From GCA-2717185 sp047517345 (lineage in GTDB: Bacteria; Pseudomonadota; Alphaproteobacteria; UBA8366; GCA-2717185), in NCBI GenBank assembly GCA_047517345.1, contig JAKZTB010000375.1, forward strand, positions 1 to 20,629: a stretch of DNA of 20,629 nucleotides, in the 5' to 3' direction. How positions within the stretch are numbered: the stretch's first letter is position 1; every line of letters begins with the position of its first letter. The position numbers were made by a program, and so were the translations under genes. This document shows positions 7,380 to 14,695 of this stretch, piece by piece. The notes beneath the pieces are model-generated. The model did not search any database, was not told where the DNA came from, and saw nothing but the letters and a program-made list of their open reading frames with translations.

Positions 7380-8687
7380 TTACAGATCGTAGCCGCATTC
7401 GCCGTGCGACGTGATGTCGAGCCCTTCGATTTCGTCCTCCTCCGGAACGCGCAGGCCGAACATGCCGCCCGCGACCTTGACGATCACGAAGGTGGCGATC
7501 GCCGACCAGGCCGCGACCGCGACGACACCGGTGGCCTGCACGCCGAGTTGTTTGCCGACGGTCATGCCTTCCGCGAGGCCGAGGCCTTGGAACGTCGCCA
7601 ACGCCAGGACCGAGACCAAGATCGTCCCGAGCGCTCCGCCGACGCCATGGACGGCGAAGATATCGAGCGAGTCGTCGATCTTGATGGTCTGCTTGATCCA
7701 GGTCGTCATCCATTGGCAGACGATGCCGGCAGCGACACCGATGATCAGCGCACCGACCGGGCCGACGAAACCGGAGGCCGGCGTAATCGTGGCCAGGCCC
7801 GCAATCGTACCGGTAACGATGCCGATCAAGCTCGGCTTGCCGAACTTGATCCATTCCACAGCGGCCCAGCTGAGCGATGCCGCGGCGGCGGAAATATGCG
7901 TGACGACCATCGCCATGCCGGCGTTGCCGTCGGCGGCGAGCGCGCTACCCGCATTGAAACCGAACCAGCCGACCCACAGCATCGCAGCACCCGTCATCGT
8001 CATGCCGGGGTTATGCGGCGGGCGGACCTGATCGGGGAACCCGCGACGGCCGCCGAGCATTTTCGCGAAGACCAGCGCCGAAACCCCTGCGGTTACGTGA
8101 ACGACGATGCCGCCGGCGAAGTCCATCACGCCCATTTCGGCAAGCCAGCCGCCGCCCCAGACCCAATGGGTTACCGGTGCGTAGACGACGATGAGCCACA
8201 CGCTGCTGAAAAACACCACGGCCGGAAACGTCACGCGCTCCGGATAGGCGCCGACGATCAGCGCCGGAGTGATGATCGCGAACGTCATCTGGAATGCGAA
8301 GAACACGGTTTCCGGGATCGAGCCCGAAAGCGAATCCGGCCCGATGCCGGCCAGGAACGCCTTATCGAGACCGCCGATGAACGCGTTGGCGCCGCCGCCG
8401 TCGCCGAACGCCAGGCTATAGCCGATCGCCAACCAGATAATCGACGCCACGCAGCAGATCGTAAAACAGTGCATCAGGACCGAAAGCACGCTGCTGGAGC
8501 GCACGAGCCCGCCATAGAACAGGGCAAGCCCCGGCAACGTCATGAAAAGAACCAATGCGGTGGATGTCAAAATCCACGCGGTGTCGCCGCTGCTCAATTC
8601 GGCGGCGGCCATGCCCGTTGCGGGCCAAAAAAGCAGAACGGCCGGTACCAGCGCCACCGCGCCGCGCAAGATACGCGCAATCGTCAT
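7380..8687 (-). CDS. amt: ammonium transporter
   Basis: A 435-residue Amt/MEP/Rh-family channel for ammonium uptake in the inner membrane. The N-terminus (MTIARILRGAVALVPAVLLF...GMAAAE) is a cleavable signal peptide, as in E. coli AmtB, followed by about 11 helices. The twin pore histidines are His197 (GGIVVHVTAG) and His347 (DIFAVHGVGG), and the conserved Asp of the MDFAGG motif precedes the first. Other family blocks are FYGGLVR, GAYPERVTF and GWFGFNAGSAL. The chain ends in a cytoplasmic tail with SHGECGYDL, the segment that responds to GlnK in characterised systems. The start has a GGGAGG ribosome binding site, and glnK is the next gene. I found no clear sigma-54 promoter in the 166-base divergent region upstream. 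Confidence 0.96.
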   Translation of the reverse strand: MTIARILRGAVALVPAVLLFWPATGMAAAELSSGDTAWILTSTALVLFMTLPGLALFYGGLVRSSSVLSVLMHCFTICCVASIIWLAIGYSLAFGDGGGANAFIGGLDKAFLAGIGPDSLSGSIPETVFFAFQMTFAIITPALIVGAYPERVTFPAVVFFSSVWLIVVYAPVTHWVWGGGWLAEMGVMDFAGGIVVHVTAGVSALVFAKMLGGRRGFPDQVRPPHNPGMTMTGAAMLWVGWFGFNAGSALAADGNAGMAMVVTHISAAAASLSWAAVEWIKFGKPSLIGIVTGTIAGLATITPASGFVGPVGALIIGVAAGIVCQWMTTWIKQTIKIDDSLDIFAVHGVGGALGTILVSVLALATFQGLGLAEGMTVGKQLGVQATGVVAVAAWSAIATFVIVKVAGGMFGLRVPEEDEIEGLDITSHGECGYDL

Positions 8688-8853
8688 TACACCCTCCCCA
8701 GTGCGAATTCTTCACGCAACGAAAAACATCGCGCCGATTAGCGCAGAACATAAGCGAGTACCTGTTGCGCTTCTACCCCTCGCGAACCGCGTTGGTCGTC
8801 TTGCGGTGGGGCTGATAGGTTTCGAACGGACGTCACAATTCCGATTGCGCATC
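8688..8853. other. divergent intergenic region between amt and the CPBP protease gene
   Basis: This 166-base gap must hold the promoters of both divergent genes. I looked on the minus strand for a sigma-54 pattern (GG and GC 10 bases apart in TGGCAC-N5-TTGC context), which would be expected for a nitrogen-regulated amt, and found none that is convincing; a TTGC at about 8720 lacks its upstream half. An open frame runs in from the amt coding region but no initiation signal supports using it. Confidence 0.4.
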
Positions 8854-9585
8854 ATGGCAAACGATACAGACTCAGAGGATCGGCCACCCCTCACGTCGAT
8901 AACGGCGAAACAGGCGCTCGGCGTCCTGGCGCTCGGGGCAACCGTGACGTTCGCGGGCTATTTCGGCCTGCCCTGGCTTGCAAGATCGGGCGACGCCGTT
9001 TCGTTCAATCCTGCGACACTCGGGCTCGCCGCGGACACGGTCGCTTACGGCGGATTCCTGGCGGCATGCTGGCTCATCGCCGTACGGCCGGCGGACGACG
9101 GCTGGATCGCGATCGGATTGCGCGGATGCGATCCTTCCCTGTTCTGGATCGGCGGGTTCCTGGCCTTCGGCTGGATCGTCGTCTCATCCGTCATCTATTC
9201 GGCAACGGGAATCTGGGAGACCGCGCTCGCATTTGGCACGGAACTGATCGCCCCTTATGGGAACGATCCCATCGCGTTGATCGGCCTGTTCGTTCTGGCC
9301 GGACCGATCGCCGCGATCGTCGAGGAAATCCTCTTCCGCGGCATTCTCTACGGTTGGCTGCGGCGTCGGATGAACGTCCCCGTCGCGGCCATTTTAAGCG
9401 CGGTAATCTTCACCGCAGCCCATCCCAGCGTCTTCACCGCCGGCGCCGCGGCGGCCATCGACATGACGGTGCTCGCCATCCTGCTCGCATTGTTGTTCGA
9501 GCTGAGCCGCTCGCTCTGGCCGAGCATCCTGTGCCACGCCCTGAACAACACGATCCTGCTCTCGCTCTATCTTTATCGGCCTTAG
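8854..9585 (+). CDS. CPBP family intramembrane metalloprotease
   Basis: A 243-residue membrane protein of the CAAX protease/bacteriocin-processing (CPBP, Abi, Rce1-like) family. All three catalytic motifs are present: Glu157-Glu158...Arg162 (VEEILFRGIL), His190 (FTAAHPS) and His228...Asn232 (CHALNNT). Several hydrophobic helices flank them. The frame is open further upstream to 8542, but that part overlaps amt antisense and reads as unlikely protein. The ATG at 8854 (MANDTDSEDRPP) is the natural start although its ribosome binding site is weak. In Gram-negative bacteria the substrates are mostly unknown. It is divergent from amt and lies 47 bases upstream of the carboxyltransferase gene, which may be co-transcribed. 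Confidence 0.9.
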   Translation: MANDTDSEDRPPLTSITAKQALGVLALGATVTFAGYFGLPWLARSGDAVSFNPATLGLAADTVAYGGFLAACWLIAVRPADDGWIAIGLRGCDPSLFWIGGFLAFGWIVVSSVIYSATGIWETALAFGTELIAPYGNDPIALIGLFVLAGPIAAIVEEILFRGILYGWLRRRMNVPVAAILSAVIFTAAHPSVFTAGAAAAIDMTVLAILLALLFELSRSLWPSILCHALNNTILLSLYLYRP

Positions 9586-9632
9586 CGCGCGAGACTGGCG
9601 CTAATTTTTGAATACACGCGGGGAGTCGCAGC

Positions 9633-11200
9633 ATGGCCGAGTCGGGGTCGCGGGAGCTATTGCAACGGATCGAGGACGCGCGCCGCGCCGTCCTCGACGA
9701 GGGGCGGCTGGCGGCGGTGGCGAAGCGGCGGGCGTTTGCGATGATGACCGCGCGGGAGCGGGTCGCGGCGCTGGTCGACGACGGCAAGTTCAGCGAATTC
9801 GGGTCCCTGGTCGAGCCACACCGCGACAACGAGCTGAACCGCGATCTCGACGCGCCTGCCGACGGCATCGTTACCGGGACGGCCGAGATCGACGGCCGCC
9901 CCGTCAACGTCGTCGCGCACGACTACACCGTCTATGGCGGCAGCAGCGGCAAGGTCGGCGGGCTGAAGCTGGCGCGGGCTGTGACCCGGTCGATCGACCG
10001 CGGGATGCCGCTGGTCATGCTGCTGGAAGGCGGCGGCCACCGCATCCAGGACGGCATGAACGCGGCGCATTTCGCGGGCGCCTCGCCGGTCTTCCAGAAC
10101 ATGGCGCGCACGTCGGGCTGGATTCCCACCGTCGCGGCGATGATGGGACAAGGCTTCGCCGGTCCGACGAACTACTCCGCCCTATCCGATTTCGTCGTCA
10201 TGGTCCGCGGCATGGCGACCATGGGCATGGCCGGCCCGGCGCTGGTCAAGGCGGGCACCGGCGTCGATATCGCAAAAGAGGATCTGGGCGGCGCGAAGCA
10301 GCAGGCCGACCGGCGGGGCATCGCCGACCTGGCCGTCGATACGGAAGCGGAATGCCTCGCGGCGGTGCGCACGTTCCTCTCCTACCTGCCCAGCAACGCC
10401 CGCGCGCCGCTGCCGATCGCGCCCTGCGACGACCCGGCCGACCGGCGCGACGACAGCCTGTTCGACCTATCCCCGCCGACAGCCGCAAGGTCTACGACGT
10501 GCGCAAGGTGATTGGAATCATCGCCGACGAGGACAGCGTGTTCGAGCTGAAACCCGGCTTCGCCGGCAACATCGTCACCGCCTTCGCGCGGCTCGACGGC
10601 CGCCCGGTCGGATTCGTCGCCAACCAGACGCTGCGCAAGGGCGGTATCCTCGATACGCCGGCCTGCGAAAAGGCGGCCCACTTCATCGGTCTGTGCGACG
10701 CGTTCGGGCTGCCGCTGGTGTTCCTGGTCGACGTGCCGGGTTTCTCCATCGGCCCTTCCGCCGAGGCGAGCGGGCTGGGGCGGCGCAGCGGCCGGTTATT
10801 TTACGAAATCGGCATCTCGACGGTGCCGCGCGCGTCGGTCGTGCTGCGCAAGGGCTATGGCGGCGTCTATTTCGCCATGGCCGGCGGCCGCAGCTTCGAG
10901 GCCGATGCGGCCTACGCCTGGCCGACGGCGGAGATTTGCGCCATGTCGATCGAGGGCGCCGTCGATGTGGCCTTCAAGCGCGACTACCAGGATGCGGACG
11001 AACCGGCCGCCGCGCGGCAGGCGATGATCGACCGGATCAAGACGCAGACGGCGGCAATCGGCGCTGCACGCGATTTCGGCATCGACGAGGTGATCGACCC
11101 GCGCGACACGCGGGCCCTGCTGATCGAGACGTTCAACACCTGCCCGCCCCGGCGTCCGGACCGCAACCCGCCCCGATACCGCTCGATCTCGCCGATCTAG
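9633..11200 (+). pseudogene. acyl-CoA carboxylase carboxyltransferase (beta) subunit, frameshifted
   Basis: Biotin-dependent carboxyltransferase of the propionyl-/methylcrotonyl-CoA carboxylase beta type. The first part (9633 to about 10468) reads MAESGSRELLQRIEDARRAV through the N-terminal crotonase-like domain, including TARERVAALVDDGKFSEFG and VYGGSSGKVGGLKLARAV. It then runs into nonsense after DDSLFDL and stops at 10511. The second part continues in another frame from 10469 (IPADSRKVYDVRKVIGIIAD) through LVDVPGFSIGPSAEASG and RKGYGGVYFAMAGG to the stop at 11200. Restoring one base at about 10468 (CTATCC to CTGATCC) gives a normal 522-residue protein. The break is either a real inactivating deletion or a sequencing indel. 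The start has a GGGGAG ribosome binding site. No biotin carboxylase gene is in the window. Confidence 0.85.
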
Positions 11201-11209
11201 GAGTTTGCC

Positions 11210-12226
11210 ATGCCCCTCGATATCCAACCGCTTGCCGATGCGACGTTCGGCTGCCGCGTCGCGTTCGCGGGCGCGGGCGACGCACAGGCCGTCGTCGCCG
11301 CGGCGGAAACGGAACCGGATGCCCTGCCGGATGCGCTGTATGATGCACATGGCTTCCTGCTGTTGCAGGGCATGCAGGCGATCAACGAGGAACCAGCGCT
11401 GCTGGCGCGGCTCAGCCGCCTGTTCGGCCCCGAAGTCGAGAACTACCACCAGACCCTGACGACGGCGAACAACGTCCATGTCGACGTGCCGGAGATTTTC
11501 ATCGTCTCCAACATGCCGCCGGCCGGCCGGCCACCGCCGGCGCAGCCGGACCCGCCCTTGACCGAAGACGGCAAACTGCCGGTTCAATTCCCGCATCGCC
11601 GGGGGTGGCACACGGATCAGAGCTATCGCCGTCCGCCGCCCGACGTTTCGCTATTCTACGCGGCAATTCCCGCGCCGAAGGGACAAGCGCAGACGCTCTA
11701 CGCCGATTGCATCGCCGCCTACGACGCGCTGCCGGCCGGTTTGCGGGCGCGGGTCGACGAACTGGTCGGCATCCATGTCAAACCAGGCACCGGGCGGGCG
11801 GAACATGCCGTCCGCGACGGGGAAACGGCGCAACCGCTGGCGCCGCACGAACAACCGCAACGGCAACCGGCCGTGCGCGTCCATCCGGTGACGGGGCAGC
11901 GGTCGCTGTACCTTTGCGAGGCCGGTCAGATGGATTGGATCGAAGGTCCATTCGCCGGCATGGAGCCCGGTCCGGACGGGGACGGCGCCGCATTGCTGTA
12001 CGAGATCATGGCGCACCTGACGCAGCCGCAATTCGTCTACGCCCACGACTGGGAGGGAGGCGATCTTGTCATCTACGACAACCGGACGCTGCTCCACGCG
12101 GCGACCTGGTTCGACGCGGACAAGCACGACCGGCTGATGTGGCGGACGACGGTACGCGGCAATCCCGGCGCGGAATATGCCGGCGAGGGCAACAGCTGGA
12201 TTCCGGAAGAGAGCGCAGCGTCGTAA
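11210..12226 (+). CDS. TauD/TfdA family Fe(II)/2-oxoglutarate-dependent dioxygenase
   Basis: A 338-residue protein with the facial triad of the TauD/TfdA family. His134 and Asp136 come from the HxD motif (RRGWHTDQSYRRPPP), and the distal histidine is His296 (YDNRTLLHAATW). An arginine of the WRTTVRG segment that follows would bind the 2-oxoglutarate carboxylate. It is somewhat longer than typical TauD (about 280), mostly from a proline-rich insert at 101-123 just before the HxD motif. Such enzymes hydroxylate sulfonates, aryloxyacetates and other small acids; the substrate here is unknown. The ATG has an AGGAG ribosome binding site and lies 9 bases after the carboxyltransferase stop, so the two were probably co-transcribed. 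It ends 4 bases from the convergent caspase gene. Confidence 0.9.
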   Translation: MPLDIQPLADATFGCRVAFAGAGDAQAVVAAAETEPDALPDALYDAHGFLLLQGMQAINEEPALLARLSRLFGPEVENYHQTLTTANNVHVDVPEIFIVSNMPPAGRPPPAQPDPPLTEDGKLPVQFPHRRGWHTDQSYRRPPPDVSLFYAAIPAPKGQAQTLYADCIAAYDALPAGLRARVDELVGIHVKPGTGRAEHAVRDGETAQPLAPHEQPQRQPAVRVHPVTGQRSLYLCEAGQMDWIEGPFAGMEPGPDGDGAALLYEIMAHLTQPQFVYAHDWEGGDLVIYDNRTLLHAATWFDADKHDRLMWRTTVRGNPGAEYAGEGNSWIPEESAAS

Positions 12227-12230
12227 ATGT

Positions 12231-13376
12231 TCAATCCCGGCGGACGAACAGGAAGTCGCCGCCCTCGTGGCCGGCCTTGCGGATGTCGGAATATTCCGGC
12301 GTCTGATCGGCATTCAGAACCACCGCGTGGCAAATCTTCTCGAACAGCTGGGTGCCGTCGATGACGCCCTCGTTCTCGTCCAACGCTTTCAGGAACTGCG
12401 CGGCGAAGACCGAATGCTTGCCGCCGCCGGAATCGGCGACCGGCTCCAGTCCGCCTGACGACAGTACGATCCGGGCACGCTTCTGGACCATATGTGCGAT
12501 GTAGTCCGACCGGCGTTCCGGCACCTTGATGGAGCGGGTCAATGCGCCGGAATAACAACTGTCGGCAACGACCATGACATGCTTGGCGAAGGTCGCCTGC
12601 AAAGTATCGGTGAGGCTCGAATTCGCGAGCCAGCGCGACCGCCGGTCCTGGCGCGCATCGACCGGCAGCCAATAGCCGCGGCCCGACTGTTGGTCGAGCC
12701 AACCGTGCCCGGCGTAATAGATGATCAGATTATCGTCTTCGGTGAGCGTCTCGCGCAGATCGTCGAACGCGTCGATGATGTCGTCGCGGGAGGGATTGAT
12801 AAGGAGCTGTACGGTGAAGCCGTATTTCGTCTCCAAGGTTTCGGCCACGGCGCGCGCGTCGGCGACCGCCGTCTTCAAAGCCGGGAGCTGTTTATAGTCG
12901 TTTATGCCGATGACCAAAGCACGGTAGGTCCCGAACTCGATGTTCGGAATATCCCGCAAGCGGATCACCGAAACGATTTGCTGCGCCCGATTGCCGTCGA
13001 CGTCGTAGGCGGCGATCCTTATCTCACTGCGCCCCATCTTGACCGGAACTTCGGCCGCGAAACGGCCGTCCTCGCGGCCAAAACGGATCGCTTCGCCGTT
13101 GACTTCCACGCGAACGACCGGATCGTCGTCCGTCACCACGCCTTCAATCGTGACAATTTTTGATTTCGTTTCCAGTGCGGCGGGGACCCGGATCAGGGGC
13201 GGCGACATATCCTGCGATACGCCGTGTTTGCGCTTCTGACGCTGGAGGATCATCGCCTGCCGCTGCAAATCGATCTTCTGGCGCTGCAACGCCATCTCCT
13301 GCCGGACGCGCTCGCGTTCCAGCTGCAGACGCATTTCCTTCAGCTTGGCCTCCGCCGCCAACCGCTCCCGTTCCAA
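12231..13376 (-). CDS. caspase family protease (peptidase C14), C-terminal part of a split gene
   Basis: A 381-residue frame. Residues 1-50 are a charged, Arg/Gln/Glu-rich coiled coil and 60-140 an Ig-like beta domain (VTIEGVVTDDDPVVRVEVNG...YDVDGNRA). From 150 comes a p20-like caspase domain (YRALVIGINDYKQLPALKTA) with the catalytic dyad His224 (IIYYAGHGW) and Cys274 (VVADSCYSGAL). It ends near HEGGDFLFVRRD. The catalytic residues are intact. The only start near the coiled coil is a TTG at 13376 without a good ribosome binding site. Just 10 bases upstream, in the same frame, is the TAG that ends the preceding secreted-protein gene. Reading through that TAG gives an unbroken coiled coil (EA-x-RLALERERLAAEAKLKE), so this is probably the C-terminal part of one exported caspase. 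Confidence 0.85.
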   Translation of the reverse strand: MERERLAAEAKLKEMRLQLERERVRQEMALQRQKIDLQRQAMILQRQKRKHGVSQDMSPPLIRVPAALETKSKIVTIEGVVTDDDPVVRVEVNGEAIRFGREDGRFAAEVPVKMGRSEIRIAAYDVDGNRAQQIVSVIRLRDIPNIEFGTYRALVIGINDYKQLPALKTAVADARAVAETLETKYGFTVQLLINPSRDDIIDAFDDLRETLTEDDNLIIYYAGHGWLDQQSGRGYWLPVDARQDRRSRWLANSSLTDTLQATFAKHVMVVADSCYSGALTRSIKVPERRSDYIAHMVQKRARIVLSSGGLEPVADSGGGKHSVFAAQFLKALDENEGVIDGTQLFEKICHAVVLNADQTPEYSDIRKAGHEGGDFLFVRRD

Positions 13377-13385
13377 CGCCAGCCG

Positions 13386-13994
13386 CTAAGCTTCCACGGT
13401 GTCGTCGGACCGTTTCGGGACCGGCACCTGTTCTACGGAGGGTGCCGCGACTCTTCGTTTCGGAGCCGCTACTGGCGCCGCTGCCAGCTGCTGTGCCGGC
13501 TCCAGACGCGCAATCTCGCCGTAAGCACCGTCCTCAATCGTGATCAACGCGCCGCCGCCGGAATCGCCGAACGCGATCGTGCCGTTCTTCTGATGCACGA
13601 AGACATCGAAACAGCCCGAGAGCGGTTCCGAGCCATCGCCGAAATTCTGGTAGTGGACGGTATCGACTTCCAGGCAATGCCGGTCCCCTTCGACACGCCA
13701 GGTCCCGTATCCGTTATCGCCGTTGCTGAAGGCGTCGCCGTCGAACGTGCCATTGGCGTTGAAGGTGATCGCCCAATCGACATCGCTGCCGCCGGAACCG
13801 TCGTCCGGGTAGTTCGCCAAATGCAAATCCTCGAAAAGTCGCCGAATTTCCGCACCGCTCAGTTTGCGGTACCCGTCCGGTTGCTGCGCCAGTTGGGACG
13901 CGCGCGGCGCCGCCGTACTGAACGCAAACGCGCAAAGAACGAGCGTGCCCACAAGAAACCGGAGATCGAACTTCACGAGCAACTCCAAATTCAT
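13386..13994 (-). CDS. exported small-domain protein, N-terminal part of a split caspase gene
   Basis: About 202 residues. The start MNLELLVKFDLRFLVGTLVLCAFAFSTAAPRASQ is a good signal peptide, so the product enters the periplasm. A beta-rich domain follows (LSGAEIRRLFEDLHL, DVDWAITFNANGTFDGD, GYGTWRVEGDRHCLEV, SGCFDVFVH) with two cysteines that could pair, then an Ala/Pro/Lys-rich linker ending SDDTVEA at the TAG stop (13388-13386). I do not recognise this domain by name. The frame is open upstream to 14210, but that part overlaps the LysE gene. ATGs at 14006 and 14033 are alternative starts and none has a strong ribosome binding site. The stop is in frame with the caspase coding region and is probably a mutated CAG. 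Confidence 0.7.
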   Translation of the reverse strand: MNLELLVKFDLRFLVGTLVLCAFAFSTAAPRASQLAQQPDGYRKLSGAEIRRLFEDLHLANYPDDGSGGSDVDWAITFNANGTFDGDAFSNGDNGYGTWRVEGDRHCLEVDTVHYQNFGDGSEPLSGCFDVFVHQKNGTIAFGDSGGGALITIEDGAYGEIARLEPAQQLAAAPVAAPKRRVAAPSVEQVPVPKRSDDTVEA

Positions 13995-14050
13995 TCGACC
14001 GGGCATCTTACCGTGCCATCGAACGCCGGTCATCGCCGTATCGCGCTCAT

Positions 14051-14656
14051 TCACCGGAACACGGTCAGCGCAGGGACAACGGAAACGATCAGGAGAACCG
14101 CGAACGATACGTTTAAGATTCGGCTTTTCTTCGGATCGTGCAGATGCCGCCGCAGCGCGCTTCCGACCAACAGCCAGGCGATATCGGCGACGACGACAAT
14201 GCCGGAACAAATCAGGATTTCCGCGACCATCGAAAGAAAGGGCGTTTGCGGATACAAATCGAAGCTCGCGAACAACGCCGCGAAGGCGGCGTAGGCTTTC
14301 GGATTGGACAAGTTGAAAATCAGCCCGGTCATGAAGCCCGGCGCCGCGGTGATATTGCCGAGACCGTTCGCCGGCGGCGCCGTCGCGATACGGAAGGCCA
14401 GATAGGCGAGATAGGCGAAAGATATCGTCGCAAGTACCGGCGCGGCATACGGAACCGACAATATCGCGGTCAGCAATCCCGCGGCGACACCGAATATCAC
14501 GAGGGCCGCACCGGTCATGATGCCGAACAGATAGATCCGGGCATCTCGCGCATCGAACGCGGCGCCCGCGGCGGCGAGACTCAATGTCGCGGGTCCCGGG
14601 CTTGAAAGAAGCACGATGCCGGCACCCATGAAGGCCCAGAGCTCAGCGGCGTTCAT
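14051..14656 (-). CDS. LysE/RhtB family amino-acid exporter
   Basis: A 201-residue membrane protein of the LysE/RhtB translocator family, normal length, with six hydrophobic segments. The family signatures are the Pro-Gly-Pro turn at 20-22 (LLSSPGPATLSLAAAG) and the FNLSNPKAYAAFAALF block after the third helix. Members export amino acids or homoserine lactone-like compounds. The substrate cannot be told from sequence. It lies 39 bases after the ligase-like gene and about 55 bases before the exported protein gene, all on the minus strand, so it may share a long transcript with them. The ribosome binding site is weak. The reading frame is intact. Confidence 0.92.
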   Translation of the reverse strand: MNAAELWAFMGAGIVLLSSPGPATLSLAAAGAAFDARDARIYLFGIMTGAALVIFGVAAGLLTAILSVPYAAPVLATISFAYLAYLAFRIATAPPANGLGNITAAPGFMTGLIFNLSNPKAYAAFAALFASFDLYPQTPFLSMVAEILICSGIVVVADIAWLLVGSALRRHLHDPKKSRILNVSFAVLLIVSVVPALTVFR

Positions 14657-14695
14657 TCTGGTGACCCCGGTGGCACGGCCTGCTGCCCCGCAGTA

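Noticed and set aside
5339..7414. 691-codon plus-strand open frame opposite the hydrolases and glnK
   Set aside because: It runs antisense across several well-supported genes and their boundaries, with Arg/Asp-rich sequence typical of shadow frames.
8700..8725. Possible sigma-54 promoter for amt
   Set aside because: A TTGC is present on the minus strand but the GG-containing upstream half at the right spacing is not, so the pattern is incomplete.
7158..8741. 527-codon plus-strand open frame opposite amt
   Set aside because: It is the shadow of a clear ammonium transporter gene; the translation is highly charged and repetitive with no recognisable domain.
13224..14294. 356-codon plus-strand open frame opposite the exported protein and caspase coiled coil
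   Set aside because: No start signal and no family resemblance; the minus-strand signal peptide and domain are better explained.
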